Assembly (NCBI RefSeq): GCF_964204645.1
Contig: NC_134025.1
Span: forward strand, 1-64,000
Direction: 5' to 3'
DNA length: 64,000 nucleotides
DNA from: Tubulanus polymorphus
Taxonomy: Eukaryota > Nemertea > Palaeonemertea > Tubulaniformes > Tubulanidae
Under the pieces are notes generated by a model. The model saw only the letters and a program-made list of their open reading frames with translations. It made no database searches and was not told where the DNA came from. Positions 28,894-44,907 of this stretch are shown here, one piece after another; the stretch's first letter is position 1; each line of letters begins with the position of its first letter. The translations under genes and the position numbers were made by a program.

Positions 28894-31010
28894 TCTGTCC
28901 AAGTAGCTGACTGCCTGTCCGGATAGCTTACTGGATGTCCGGAGAGCTGACTGGATGTCCGGAGAGCTGACTGGATGTCCGGAGAGCTGACTGGATGTCC
29001 GGAGAGCTGACTGGATGTCCGGAGAGCTGACTGGATGTCCGGAGAGCTGACTGGATGTCCGGATAGCTGACTGGATGTCCGGATAGCTGACTGGTTGTCC
29101 GGAGAGCTGACTGGATGTCCGGATAGCTTACTGGATGTCCGGAGAGCTGACTGGATGTCCGGAGAGCTGACTGGATGTCCGGATGGATGTCCAGATAGCT
29201 GACTGTCTGATTAGTAAACCATAGTTATTGTATATTGTAGAGGTGTTTACTGTGCTGCTAGTGTAGCTAAATTACTGAATTTGATAACACCACAATTATT
29301 CGCTGGAACTCCTCAATGGGTGTCCAAGTAAGTTCAACTAATCAATCAAACTGTGTATGAGAGGAGGTGTGTCCACCTGTCAATCAATCAATCAATCGAT
29401 ATTTCAGATGTCAGTCATATGAAGGAGGGTTTTCAGGAGCTCCCGGTTTAGAGGCTCACGGTGGTTACTCATTCTGTGGTTTTGCAGCTCTTTCTATTTT
29501 ACAACAAGAACAATTTTGTAACATCAAAAAACTGTTGGTAAGTGATGGATATTTCCTTAATCGGTTGATATATGGCGTTGTTCGTAACTATGGTTACTAT
29601 CCTGTTTGTTTTCAGCAATGGACGTCAAATCGACACATGTCGTTCGAGGGTGGATTTCAAGGTCGTACGAATAAATTAGTGGATTCATGTTATTCATTTT
29701 GGCAAGGAGGGGTGTTCCCGCTAATTCATCATTCACTGTCTAATCAAGGTACATATACCCATTCAACCTACCCCCCCTCTCAATCCACCAGCCCGGCGTG
29801 TTGTATTAACCCTTTAAATGCCACTCGGTGAGCTAAAATCATATCCCAGAAGTCCAGCCGAATTAGAGTGTGCAAGCCTAACAGTTAGTGGTCGCAGTAA
29901 AAGCCGTCTACAGCAAAAACCGTTAAAAATCATGCATTACAAGTTATGTTTATTTGATTTAGAATTAAATCTAATCTTGGAGTTTCATCATTGGGGTCTA
30001 AATCACTGTCATCTGAATCATTGGGGTTATGATCAGATTCAGAATCATTTGCGGAATCATAATTTATATCCGATTCAGCATCACTATCCTCCGGATTATC
30101 TTCAGCATCCTCAGCATCAGTACCCGATTGATTTCCGGGTTCAAAATCACCGTCTGATTCTCCGGAATGTTCAGATAAATCACTCACTTCAGTATCACTG
30201 TCCATTCTAGTGATTGAATAAACTAACAAAATTGTCTAAATTTACTTGAAGAATTGTTCAAAATCGCCAAAAGTACCTCACAACATCATCATTTTACTCG
30301 AAAAGTTGAATAGTAACGTATATTTTTAAAACCGGAAATGAATTCCTTAGACAAAATTGAGTTGTTATGTACCGGCTGTAATAAATTTCTACGGATTTTG
30401 CGGGTGGTGATGATGTCGGAAAAGACCCGTGATGCTACGGACGCTTACGGGCGCTTCGGACGTCTATTGTCACGGGCGCTTTCGGGCGCTTCGGATTTTA
30501 TAAGGTTAACGGCGTGACGTTTATTTCAGGTGATGATGCTTTAAGTGTTGATCGTTGGATGTTTCATCACAGTGCACTACAGGAGTATATATTAATCTGC
30601 TGTCAGAGATTAGAAGGGGGATTAGTGGATAAACCGGGAAAGTAAGTTAATCCTACAACTATATTTGAGTGTTTAGATAGTGATCTCAGTTTAATGGTGT
30701 TGTTATTTGTTACAGACACGTTGATTACTATCACACATGTTATGCTCTCAGCGGTCTCGCTATAGCTCAACATTTCGACTTTGGAAAACTGCATAGAATT
30801 TATAAAATAGGACACTCCGATAATGAACTGGTATGTCATCAGGATTCCTCGCGATTCCTCATGATTCCTCGCGATTCTTGCTCTGTTTATAATAGGAATG
30901 TATATTGTTTATATTTACAGCACAGAACAAACGCTACTCACAACATTTCACCGAATTCTGTGAATAAAGCTCTCGATTTCTTCCATAAATTACCACAAAT
31001 CTGTCTCTAA
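27069..31010 (+). CDS. FNTB: Protein farnesyltransferase subunit beta
   Basis: Catalytic subunit that attaches farnesyl to CaaX cysteines (Ras, lamins) with FNTA in the cytosol. Thirteen exons: 27069-27209, 27428-27495, 28026-28101, 28176-28267, 28343-28392, 28461-28557, 28726-28809, 29241-29327, 29408-29537, 29616-29748, 30530-30641, 30716-30830 and 30921-31010 (424 residues, human 437). Prenyltransferase alpha-alpha repeats are visible as CQNKDGGFGGGPYQQSHLAT, CQSYEGGFSGAPGLEAHGGY and MSFEGGFQGRTNKLVDSCYS. The zinc ligands are conserved: Asp and Cys in KLVDSCYSFW, and His in DYYHTCYAL. AATAAA lies at 31017. Introns carry tandem repeats, and intron 10 carries a piggyBac-like relic. Confidence 0.97.
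27500..27965. repeat. 22-bp minisatellite, FNTB intron 2
   Basis: About 18 units of gaggtctccccattcctcct(ag) alternate with three longer variants carrying ccctcccgactgctggacgg. This implies a higher-order structure. A GCT/GGC-rich stretch at 27240-27390 lies in the preceding intron. Confidence 0.94.
28824..29210. repeat. (GGCT)n and 20-bp repeat, FNTB intron 7
   Basis: A ggctggctggct tract is followed by about 16 units of gagctgactggatgtccgga, with a gatagctg variant. Confidence 0.94.
29806..30509 (-). mobile_element. Internally deleted piggyBac-like element in FNTB intron 10
   Basis: The 704-bp insert is bounded by TTAA at 29806-29809 and 30506-30509, the piggyBac target. Its left end reads ccctttaaatgcc, and its right end, on the other strand, begins ccttataaaatcc, so the tips are imperfect inverted copies. 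An antisense open frame at 30229-29930 starts MDSDTEVSDLSEHSGESDGD a few codons in. It is very rich in Asp, Glu and Ser, like the N-terminus of piggyBac transposases. The catalytic domain is absent, so the element cannot move by itself. Assignment is inferred from the combination of signs. Confidence 0.6.
29930..30229 (-). pseudogene. Remnant of transposase N-terminus (piggyBac-like)
   Basis: A 99-codon frame inside the piggyBac-like relic. About 40 percent of residues are Asp, Glu or Ser (for example NPNDSDDSDLDPNDETPRL). It stops without any DDD/DDE core. The acidic composition fits the regulatory N-terminus of piggyBac transposases. It could also be a domesticated acidic peptide, but nothing supports expression. 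Confidence 0.45.
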
Positions 31011-31243
31011 ATAATCAATAAAATACTATATAATAATCAGAAAATATATCATTGATTGTATCTCTTTGGAGGTTGAACAGGGTAGTCCCGGTTTCGAACC
31101 CAGTAATTGTTGATACTGATTCAGAGTGTGGTCCTGATGCTGAATATAGGATGAACAGGTGTGTCCCAGGTTTGAACCAAGTAATTACTGATGCTGATTC
31201 AGAGTGGTCCTAATGCTGAATAGAGATGTACATGGGTGTGTTG

Positions 31244-31421
31244 ACCGTACGGTGCTGCCGCTATGCTCATCGTTAGCGGGATTTCCATACACTTACTGAA
31301 GTCAACTCTGGCAATCGTCGTGCTGTCCAGTTATACTCCGTAACCCTTGCTTGCCAGAGTTGACTAACCTTAGTGTATCAAAATCCCGCTAGCGATGAGC
31401 ATAGAGGCAGCACCGTACGGT
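31244..31421. mobile_element. Foldback element A, copy 1
   Basis: A 178-bp near-perfect hairpin. The left arm begins accgtacggtgctgcc and continues ctatgctcatcgttagcggg. The right arm mirrors it and ends gcagcaccgtacggt. Arms are about 68 bp each and the loop is about 40 bp. The tip accgtacggt is itself palindromic. There is no coding capacity. Confidence 0.85.
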
Positions 31422-31584
31422 GAAATGTTGATATCTTAACAAAAGTAATTACTGATAACTGATTCAGAGTGATCCTGATGCTGAATAGAGGATGAACAGG
31501 GGTGTCCCGGGTTTAAACCAAGTAATTACTGATGCTGATTCAGAGTGGTCCTAATGCTGAATAGAGATGTACATGGGTATGTTG

Positions 31585-31762
31585 ACCGTACGGTGCTGCC
31601 TCTATGCTCATCGTTAGCGGGATTTCCATACACTTACTGAAGTCAACTCTGGCAATCGTCGTGCTGTCCAGTTATACTCCGTAACCCTTGCTTGCCAGAG
31701 TTGACTTTGCTTAGTGTATGAAAATCCCGCTAGCGATGAGCATAGAGGCAGCACCGTACGGT
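31585..31762. mobile_element. Foldback element A, copy 2
   Basis: Same 178-bp hairpin as copy 1, with only scattered substitutions, 341 bp downstream of it. Confidence 0.85.
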
Positions 31763-31929
31763 AAAATGTTGATATGTTAACAAAATTAATTACTGATAAC
31801 TGATTCAGAGCGGCCGTACTGATGCTGAATAATGGAGGATGTACAGGGGTATCCCGGGTTCGAACCCAGTAATTACTGATCCTGATTCAGAGTGGTCCTG
31901 AATACTGAATTGAGGATGTACAGTGGCGT

Positions 31930-32111
31930 ACCGGCCATACGGTGCTGCCTCTATGCTCATCGTTAGCGGGATTTCCATACACTAACTGAAGTCAACTCTG
32001 GCAATCGTCGTGCTGTCCAGTTATACTCCGTAACCCTTGCTTGCCAGAGTTGACTTACCTTAGTGTATGAAAATCCCGCTACCGATGAGCATAGGGGCAG
32101 CACCGTACGGT
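31930..32111. mobile_element. Foldback element A, copy 3
   Basis: Same hairpin family, with a decayed left tip (accggccatacggt) and one change in the right arm. It is 345 bp after copy 2. Confidence 0.83.
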
Positions 32112-32574
32112 AAAATGATGATATCTTAACAAAAGTAATTATTGATAACTGATTCAGAGTGGTCCTGATGCTGAATAGAGGATGTACAGGGGTGTCCCGG
32201 GTTTGAACCAAGTAATTACTGATACTGATTCAGAGTGGTCCTGATGCTGAATAGAGGATGAACAGGTGTGCCCCGGGTTTGAACCAAGTAATTACTGATG
32301 CTGGTTCAGAGTGGTCATGCTGAATAGAGGATGAACAGGTGTGCCCCGGGTTTGAACCAAGTAATTACTGATACTGATTCAGAGTGGTCCTGATGCTGAA
32401 TAGAGGATGAACAGGGGTGTCCCGGGTTCGAGAACCAGTAATTACTGATACTGGTTCAGAGTGGTCCTGATGCTGAATAGAGGATGAACAGGTGTGCCCC
32501 GGGTTTGAACCAAGTAATTACTGATGCTGGTTCAGAGTGGTCATGCTGAATAGATGATGTACAGGGGTGTGTTG

Positions 32575-32752
32575 ACCGTACGGTGCTGCCGCTATGCTCA
32601 TCGTTAGCGGGATTTCCATACACTTACTGAAGTCAACTCTGGCAATCGTCGTGCTGGCCAGTTATACTCCGTAACCCTTGCTTGCCAGAGTTGACTAACC
32701 TTAGTGTATGAAAATCCCGCTAGCGATGAGCATAGAGGCAGCACCGTACGGT
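32575..32752. mobile_element. Foldback element A, copy 4
   Basis: Intact 178-bp hairpin, closest to copy 1. It is separated from copy 3 by several 76-bp units. Confidence 0.85.
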
Positions 32753-33039
32753 AAAATGTTGATATCTTAACAAAAGTATTACTGATAACTGATTCAGAGT
32801 GGTCCTGATGCTGAATAGAGGATGAACAGGGGTGTCCCGGGTTCGAGAACCAGTAATTACTGATACTGGTTCAGAGTGGTCGTGATGCTGAATAACGGAT
32901 GTACAGGGGTGTCTCGGGACGGGTTCGAACCCGGTAATTGCTGGAACACCCTGATAGTGAATCAATGATGCTAGGATCGACATCTATTGGAAAGTGGCTG
33001 AACTAACTAGTTAGCTGTTACTGTCTTACTAACTACGCT

Positions 33040-34100
33040 TTAAGATAAGATAAGATAAGATAATTTATTACTCTCCAACCATTTCCATGGTACGTGGAGG
33101 AAAAAAAGATTTTGTTTACAAATATTTACATATCGAGAGAAAAATAAAAAATATTTTTAAAACATAACAAGAGTATTTACAATATATACAAATAGAGTGT
33201 ACTATTTACAATTGACAGACTACAGGAGGGATCTATATACATCTAAACCATCTTTTATTAATTGTGCTAATTGAAAATTTGGAGTTTTTAATATATCAAA
33301 GTTTCTAAATGTTTCTAAATTCGGAATGGCATTGCGAAGTTCGGTAAGAATCTTACAATCAAAGAGAAAATGTAATTCATCCCCAAAAACATTGCAGATT
33401 GGACACATTCTTTCGTTTCTAGGTAGATGGAGATTAGAAAATCTATGTACAGGTAATAGGTGGGATCCTATTCTAAACTGAAAAAAACTAAACACAAAAT
33501 TATCATCTAGTTGGTTAATATAATTCTCAAATTTAATATCGTTTTGTATTCCCTGAAATTAATATATAACGGATTATCATTAATTTTGAAAATGGTCTCT
33601 TGTGCATACTGGTCACGTAGTATTTGTCTTACATATTTTGAGAACGCCCTAGAACTTTGCATATATTGTTGCATCCATACATAGGACAGGCCGCAGTCAT
33701 CAAAAGTTTGTTTAATACTGAAAAGCCAAGGACTAGTATATTTGTCATTTAGATACAGATTACAGGAAATTCGATAGAGTATTGCATTAAGCTTAGATTG
33801 TTTGCCAGATACAGTTTTACACCAAAAATTAATCATTCTACGCTTTACTTCAATGAACAAAGGATAACGCCCTAACTCTGCTAACACCGGTAAATTATGA
33901 GAATACTTTGTTACCTTCATTAAAATCTTGCAAAAAAGACAATGAATATTTTCTAATAAGTCTAAATTTTCGTATCCGCAGACCTCGCAACCATACATGG
34001 CAACAGGGGCAACCATACATGGCAACAGGGGCAACCATACATGGCAACAGGGGCAACCATACATGGCAACAGGGGCAACCATACATGGCAACAGGGGCAA
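33040..34100 (-). mobile_element. 5'-truncated non-LTR retrotransposon (C-terminal part of ORF2)
   Basis: Read on the minus strand, 34163-33507 encodes a segment typical of the end of LINE ORF2 in aquatic invertebrates (GYENLDLLENIHCLFCKILM, ELGRYPLFIEVKRRMINFWC, SPWLFSIKQTFDDCGLSYVW). A second frame at 33495-33220 continues it with the CCHC-like MCPICNVFGDELHFLFDC, so a frameshift near 33540 breaks the gene. The 3' end has a (TATCT)n tail at about 33040-33062. The reverse-transcriptase core is missing, so the copy is dead. The clade is not assigned with confidence. Confidence 0.8.
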
Positions 34101-34102
34101 CG
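33986..34102. repeat. 22-bp minisatellite inside the LINE fragment
   Basis: Five units of ccatacatggcaacaggggc(aa) sit at the 5' edge of the LINE fragment, within its open frame. Confidence 0.9.
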
Positions 34103-34319
34103 CACATATCGAAATCACGCTCGCCATCTGGTGGATATAACTGCCATTAAACTGTAGTAACATAAATATCCGCTAGATGGCGAGTGTGATTTCAACACAT
34201 TAAAGAGCAGTCAGTAAGACAGTAAGAGCTAACTAGTTAGTTCAGCCAAATTCCAATAGATGGCAGTCGTGTTAAAAATATAAAATCACCCTCATTTCCT
34301 CTATTAAGCATCAGGACCA

Positions 34320-34550
34320 ATCTGAATCAATATCAGTAATTGCCGGTTTCGATCCCTGCCACTCTGATCAGTATTACTGGGTTCGAACCCAAGACACTCT
34401 ATTCAGCATCAGGACCACTCTGGATCAGTATCAGTAATTACCGGGTTCGAACCCGGGACACCCCTGTACATCCTGTATACAGCATCATCAGTAATTACTG
34501 GGTTCGCGAACCCGGGACACCCCTGTACATCCTCTATTCTCTATGGGCCG
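34320..34550 (+). repeat. 76-bp repeat units, plus orientation
   Basis: About three units of the same family as 31070-32960, but inverted relative to it (ggttcgaacccgggacaccc, then catcaggaccactct). They flank the right end of foldback element B. Confidence 0.85.
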
Positions 34551-35496
34551 CCAACAATAATCATTCATTTCAGGCAAAATTTGTGATAAAATTATTCAAT
34601 TTTTCTTTTATTCAAAAAACGAATTTTACAAATATTATGAATTTTTGTACATACATTATACAATGTACCATAACCATAGAGAGAATTAAATCTGAATCAA
34701 TAATATTGATCTTAAAAATAATTGAAATTATGCAATTAATGGCAAATCAAAGGCTTTGAGCAAATTGATTGATTAATCCTATATTCACTCACCAGGGGGC
34801 AGTAGAATGAGACAGCTATATTGAATACAATGAAGAGACAAAAATTATCATAATCTAAAACAAATCATTTAAAATTCTAAAACAATAATTAAAACTGTTC
34901 AATTTAACTGTAACAGCTTCAAGTTTCTATAGAAACAAAAATTATTTGACGATGAAAATTGCACAGTTATTAATGAAACAAACACCTCGTATTGAAATGA
35001 AATAATTGATTGTAATTTATACTAAATGCCCCTGAAATGACTTTATCTACAGCACTGACACCTATATTCAGAAAAATACACTATATGCAATTTTCTGAAT
35101 ACAACAACAACATAGACTAGTTAAACCTAGACTAACATGGTTTAGACTAGTTAAACCTAGACTAACATGGTTTAGACTAGTTAAACCTAGACTAACATGG
35201 TTTAGACTAGTTAAACCTAGACTAACATGGTTTAGACTGATTAATGACCAACACTGGTTTAGCCTGGTCCTAGCCTAACATGGTTACAAATGTTCCTGGA
35301 CTAACACTGGTTTAGACTGGTCCTAGACTAACGCTGGTTTAGACTGAGTACTAGACTAACAGTGGTTTTAGATAGACTACTCCTAGAGTAACACTGGTTT
35401 AGACTAGCATGTATCCTTTAATCAGCAGTCTTAGTTCAGTGAGGGAGGTTTTCTCCATTTCCCTGTTTCAGTTGATCCACTCCGCAGTGGAATGAT
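34551..35496. other. FUT8 3' region with short tandem repeats
   Basis: AT-rich sequence that should contain the FUT8 3' UTR. At 35108-35235 four 32-bp units of gtttagactagttaaaccta type occur, with decayed copies to 35410. No gene is seen. Confidence 0.6.
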
Positions 35497-40990
<5,494 letters not shown>

Positions 40991-42738
40991 TATTCCAACC
41001 TACATCACTGACTGTGACAGCCAACGCGCACACAGCTGAAATACACAGATCATTATCAACACTACATGCCACAGCCTGCTTGTGTCTATCAACTCATTCT
41101 CAATGGCTAGAGGTTGAGGATAGGGAGATTAACAGGAAGGAGGTGTATGGGGAGGGGGAGTTGGTAAAGAGAGGTCGCAAGGGAAGAGATCACAGGACGG
41201 AGGGAAGTTACACAGAACAGAGGGAGGCCACAGCAAAGAGGTCAAAGGAGAGATGGAGGTCACACAGCATATCAGAGGTCCCCGCAAAGAGGTCAAAGGA
41301 GAGATGGAGGTCATACACAATAAATATATGGAGGTCACTAAACAGATGGTGGTCACACATGATATAAGGAGGTCATGGCAAAAAGGTCAAAGAACCAATG
41401 GAGGTCACACAGCATATCAGAGGTCCCCGCAAAGAGGTCAAAGGAAGTCGGGAGATTGCATAACAAAGGGAGGTCACAACATATATAGGGAGATCACGGG
41501 GCCAGGAGGTCACAAGGATAGGGAGGTCACAAAGATAGGTCACGGGACAGAGGGCGGTCACAGACACAGGGAAGAGAGGTCACACATGACATAAATAATC
41601 AATACGGATTTCGTTTTAGTGAAGTGACCAGGTGACGACGTGGATATGGATTTCTGATAAAAAAATGCGATCCTATTCGATCGTGATCGACGGCCAATGT
41701 GAAGTCATACCAGACCCTCTATATGTGAGCAGTTACTTGAATAGATGATATTCGTATTTACTTGCTAAACTAACAACAGCAGCAGTAGTGGCCAGTGGAG
41801 GTGATGCAGCAGTACCTGCAGCACCCGGTACTGTTCACAACGGGAGCCATTGTAAAATACTGAAACACGACTATACTGCGCGTCAGGTACCTCAGTGCCA
41901 TCCGAAACGTCGATACAGACCGCGAGAGACTTCAGCGCCTCTATAGACATGGCCACGCAACTCTTTCCTTCATCTACACACACATCGGGCCTTTTATGTG
42001 GGATGGATCAAAATAATCTGAATAACCAACAGAAAGAATCCATTCCTCGCAACTCACTCGACTCAAAATAAAACAAACTGAACTAAACTTATATTTATAT
42101 CAACAATTATTATTTATTATTGATGGATATATTTACAAAATAAGCTGAATGGATGTAGAAATAGATTAGACTCGTGTAGCACTGACTGATGACAACAGAG
42201 ACAATTAAAATAATGAGATAAGACTTTATTAAGACTACGAGTCATAAGACTTTAGACTGATGACGCTACGAGTCATAAGACTTTAGACTGATGACTTATT
42301 ATGATTTTAATTTCACCAGTAAACAATAGATGGGGGTACAGTACGAATACAACACAAATATATACAATCACAGATATGAAAAACCTCTCTTTACACGTAT
42401 TATTAAATCACTAATGTTTAATTAAAAATTGTTTTAAATATAATATCATTGATAGCTATCTGAAAAACACATCAAAATACAATATGATATTTCATAAATC
42501 ATTCACATGCACATCGCATCAAAATCTCGATGAGTGAGATATTTATCTAATAAATCTCTAAATAAATGAGAAATTTATCCGATAAATCTCGAGACTGTCG
42601 AAATATTTCTCAGATGAATCTCGGAGCTATCAAGATATGTATCGGATAAATCTCAAAGCTATCGAGATATTCATCGCATAAATCTCAAAGCTATCGAGAT
42701 ATTTATCTCGAAGGTATTATTACTATAGTGAGATTTCA
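40991..42738. other. FUT8 upstream region and MAX 3' region
   Basis: At 41150-41585 a loose array around ggaggtcaca with aaagaggtcaaagg occurs. The sequence then holds FUT8 5' sequence and the MAX 3' UTR. At 42515-42715 about six degenerate units around cgagatatttatc and aaatctcaaagctatcgaga appear. No other convincing gene is present. Confidence 0.6.
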
Positions 42739-44254
42739 TCAATGCGAATTCAATGAAGTTTTTAATCGTTTGCGTTTTAAAGGGGCTCCGTCTGTTTCAG
42801 AACTCTCAGAGTCTGATCCTCCGTCAAACGCCGATATAACACCACCTTTACTGTTAACAGTGTTACTGTTACCGGTAGCAACCTGACCAGTCGCGTATTG
42901 GCCGGTAGTTTTAGCTTTCTCGTACCCTCGAACTGGAAAATCAATAAATCAACAAATAACTGTATAATTAATTCTAAATGTTGTAGTTTTAATGACGTGT
43001 ATTTATAGAACTCACTTTGTTGCTCTAATAAATGATTTTGTTTACGTAAATCATCGATATCTTGTTGATGCGTGTGGTTTTTGCGTCTCATATATTGAAT
43101 ATAATCCGATGCTTTTTTCAGTATTTGCGCTCTCGAAGCCTGAATAATAATTCACAACAATCAGTTCTGTTAATCGTGTCTTAATTCATATTTCTCTTTA
43201 ACTAACCTTTTCTTTGCCATTAACTTTGTCTCCAGCTAATGCAGGAACTGCTTCTCTTAAACTACTAAAACTTTCCTTTATATGATCCCTCCTTTTACGT
43301 TCCAGTGCGTTGTGATGTGCTCGCTTCTCAGCCTGAAGAAAATTGAACAGAAGGATGTGTTACAGTAAGGGGTTAGTCCGGGAAGAGAGCAGCGCGGTCC
43401 GGGAAGGGAGCAGCGTGGTCCGGGAGGGAGCAGTGGAGTCCGGGAAGGGAGCAGCGTGGATGGAGAGGGAGCAGCGCGGTCCGGGAAGAGAGCAGCGCGG
43501 TCCGGGGAGAGAGCAGCGCGGTCTGGGGAGAGAGCAGCGCGGTCCGGGAAGAGAGCAGCGCGGTCCGGGAAGGGAGCAGTGCGGTCCGTGGAGGGAGCAG
43601 CACAGTATGGGGGAGCAGCGCGGTCCGGGGAGGGAGCAGCGTGGTCCGGGAGGGAGCAGTGGAGTCCGGGAAGGGAGCAGCGTGGATGGAGAGGGAGCAG
43701 CGCGGTCCGGGAAGAGAGCAGCGCGGTCCGGGGAGAGAGCAGCGCGGTCCGGGGAGAGAGCAGCGCGGTCCGGGAAGAGAGCAGCGCGGTCCGGGAAGGG
43801 AGCAGTGCGGTCCGTGGAGGGAGCAGCACAGTATGGGGGAGCAGCGCGGTCCGGGGAGGGAGCAGCGTGGTCCGGGAAGGGAGCAGCACAGTTAGGGGAG
43901 GGAGCAGCGCGGTGTGGGGAGGTTTTTGCTTACCTGGGTCATGAATTGAGTAGATGCAGTTGATCCAACTGATATTTCATCATCTTCTTCCTGAAAACAA
44001 ATTGTTCATTCATATTAGTTTGATTGGAATCAGAGGATATCTTCACAACAGGAGTAATCAAAAAGACCCCCCTCAAAATCACCGGTCATATTACTTTGCT
44101 TTGTGTGCTCTTATTTTTACTTTGTTTTTGGGAATTGTATGTGGGGTTATATATTTTTGAGTAGTTGGGACCAGCCGGTGTGGCGGCTATTTCTCTCTGT
44201 TTCAGGAACCCTTACATCACTTTCTACATCGACATCTCTTTCCTCGTCACTCAT
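42739..44254 (-). CDS. MAX: Myc-associated factor X (bHLH-zipper)
   Basis: Obligate dimer partner of MYC, MXD and MNT proteins; binds E-boxes in the nucleus. Exons 44254-44216, 43990-43934, 43332-43207, 43139-43016 and 42932-42739 encode 179 residues (human 160). The start [13 protein letters not shown] matches vertebrate MAX. The basic region [20 protein letters not shown] has the E-box-reading His, Glu and Arg. Helix 2 and zipper follow ([20 protein letters not shown], then [20 protein letters not shown]). The tail has [15 protein letters not shown] and a basic KRKRLK. The loop has six extra residues (VNGKEK) before ASRA, removable by an 18-nt upstream donor at 43225. PARP1 is divergent, 653 bp away. 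Confidence 0.97.
43207..43224 (-). other. Optional 18-nt exon extension from a tandem splice donor in MAX
   Basis: The exon can end at 43207 (donor gttagt) or at 43225 (donor gttaat). Both choices keep phase. The long form inserts VNGKEK into the HLH loop, and the short form reads AGDK-ASRA as in other animals. Usage is inferred. Confidence 0.5.
43375..43925. repeat. GC-rich repeat with a 226-bp duplication, MAX intron
   Basis: A basic unit of about 19 bp (gggagcagcgcggtccggg type) is amplified. The pattern from the gtggatggag unit to the cacagtatgg unit is then repeated almost exactly 226 bp later (43455/43681 and 43601/43827). Confidence 0.93.
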
Positions 44255-44907
44255 TGTAGTCTGTCTCTCAGTGAGGTGAGGTGAGGGAGTTTAGGGTAGT
44301 TTAAAGATGGCCGGTGCTGCTCAGTGACAGTAAAACACACGCGTATTTTCACCCACGTGTATCATCAATATTAATACGCTTATAAACAAATAAATATAAT
44401 TCATCTCAAAATCAATAAATCTTCGCTAAAATATCGTATTTATTTCCATTCAATATTTCATCAAGATTTACGCGCTAAAAACTAGATTTAATAGCGGTAA
44501 AAATGTCATCAGTAAGCGTAGAACTATATTGTGTCGAGAGGAGTAATGCGGTTTGTAGGAATTCTCGAGTATAACGCGGCTGGGCATTGTAAGTTTATAC
44601 GCCTTTATGGGCACAGTTCTAAAGCTGCTGAGGGATACTGCGTGAAAGACTCTGTGCCGTAATGAACACAATTCTCAAGAATTTGCATTAAGCGCGCGAA
44701 AAGTTTAATGCCATAATAAGCATAATTCTAAACCTTAAGAGGATAAGGCGCAACGTAAACGTGCCCGCCATAGACATTCTTCTAAAGACTCTAGAAGTAA
44801 TGCGCGAGATATATAGACGCCTTAATTAGCACTTCTAAAGTATATGGCGGTATGCTCGTGGCGGGTATTATATGCCGTGCCGGGTGTAGCGGGAAGAGTT
44901 GATCAGG
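44255..44907. promoter_or_regulatory. Divergent MAX/PARP1 spacer with a diverged 54-bp repeat
   Basis: The 653-bp spacer carries a minus-strand aaagatggccgg (YY1-like) at about 44304-44315. Five diverged units follow, each with a gcc-ttaat-gcac-attctaaag pattern, starting near 44600, 44655, 44709, 44766 and 44818. It should hold both promoters. Confidence 0.55.

Larger units (their letters stand above)
31070..32960 (-). repeat. 76-bp tandem repeats interleaved with hairpin elements
   Basis: Units of about 76 bp contain the 12-bp palindrome gggttcgaaccc (often decayed to ggtttgaacc), then cagtaattactgatactgat, gtggtcctgatgctgaatag and aggatgtacaggggtgtccc. Four 178-bp hairpin elements (separate entries) are inserted between them. 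Hairpin starts are spaced 341 and 345 bp for the first three copies, so the whole block was amplified as a higher-order unit. The same units occur at 34320-34550 and 61918-62850 in the other orientation. Confidence 0.93.
32978..34267. mobile_element. Foldback element B interrupted by a LINE fragment
   Basis: The left edge (catctattggaaagtggctg, then actgtcttactaactac) and the right edge (gagcagtcagtaagacagta, then ccaatagatggcag) are the two ends of the foldback element found intact at 62112-62338. The left arm is split by a LINE fragment at about 33040-34100. The inner part of the left arm resumes at about 34110 (gaaatcacgctcgccatctg). Confidence 0.75.

Noticed and set aside
31963-32211. Short open frames across the hairpin elements
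   Set aside because: They fall in inverted repeats, share no family resemblance and are not conserved between the four copies.
31070-32960. tRNA genes or tRNA-derived SINEs suggested by ggttcgaacc (B-box-like)
   Set aside because: The match is part of a 12-bp palindrome repeated every 76 bp. No A box, acceptor stem or poly(A) tail is present.
41765-41983. Small minus-strand frame upstream of FUT8
   Set aside because: It has no similarity or splice context as a protein; it could be part of the FUT8 5' UTR but that cannot be shown.
43278-43963. Arg/Gly/Ser-rich proteins on both strands
   Set aside because: They are translations of a GC-rich array inside a MAX intron.
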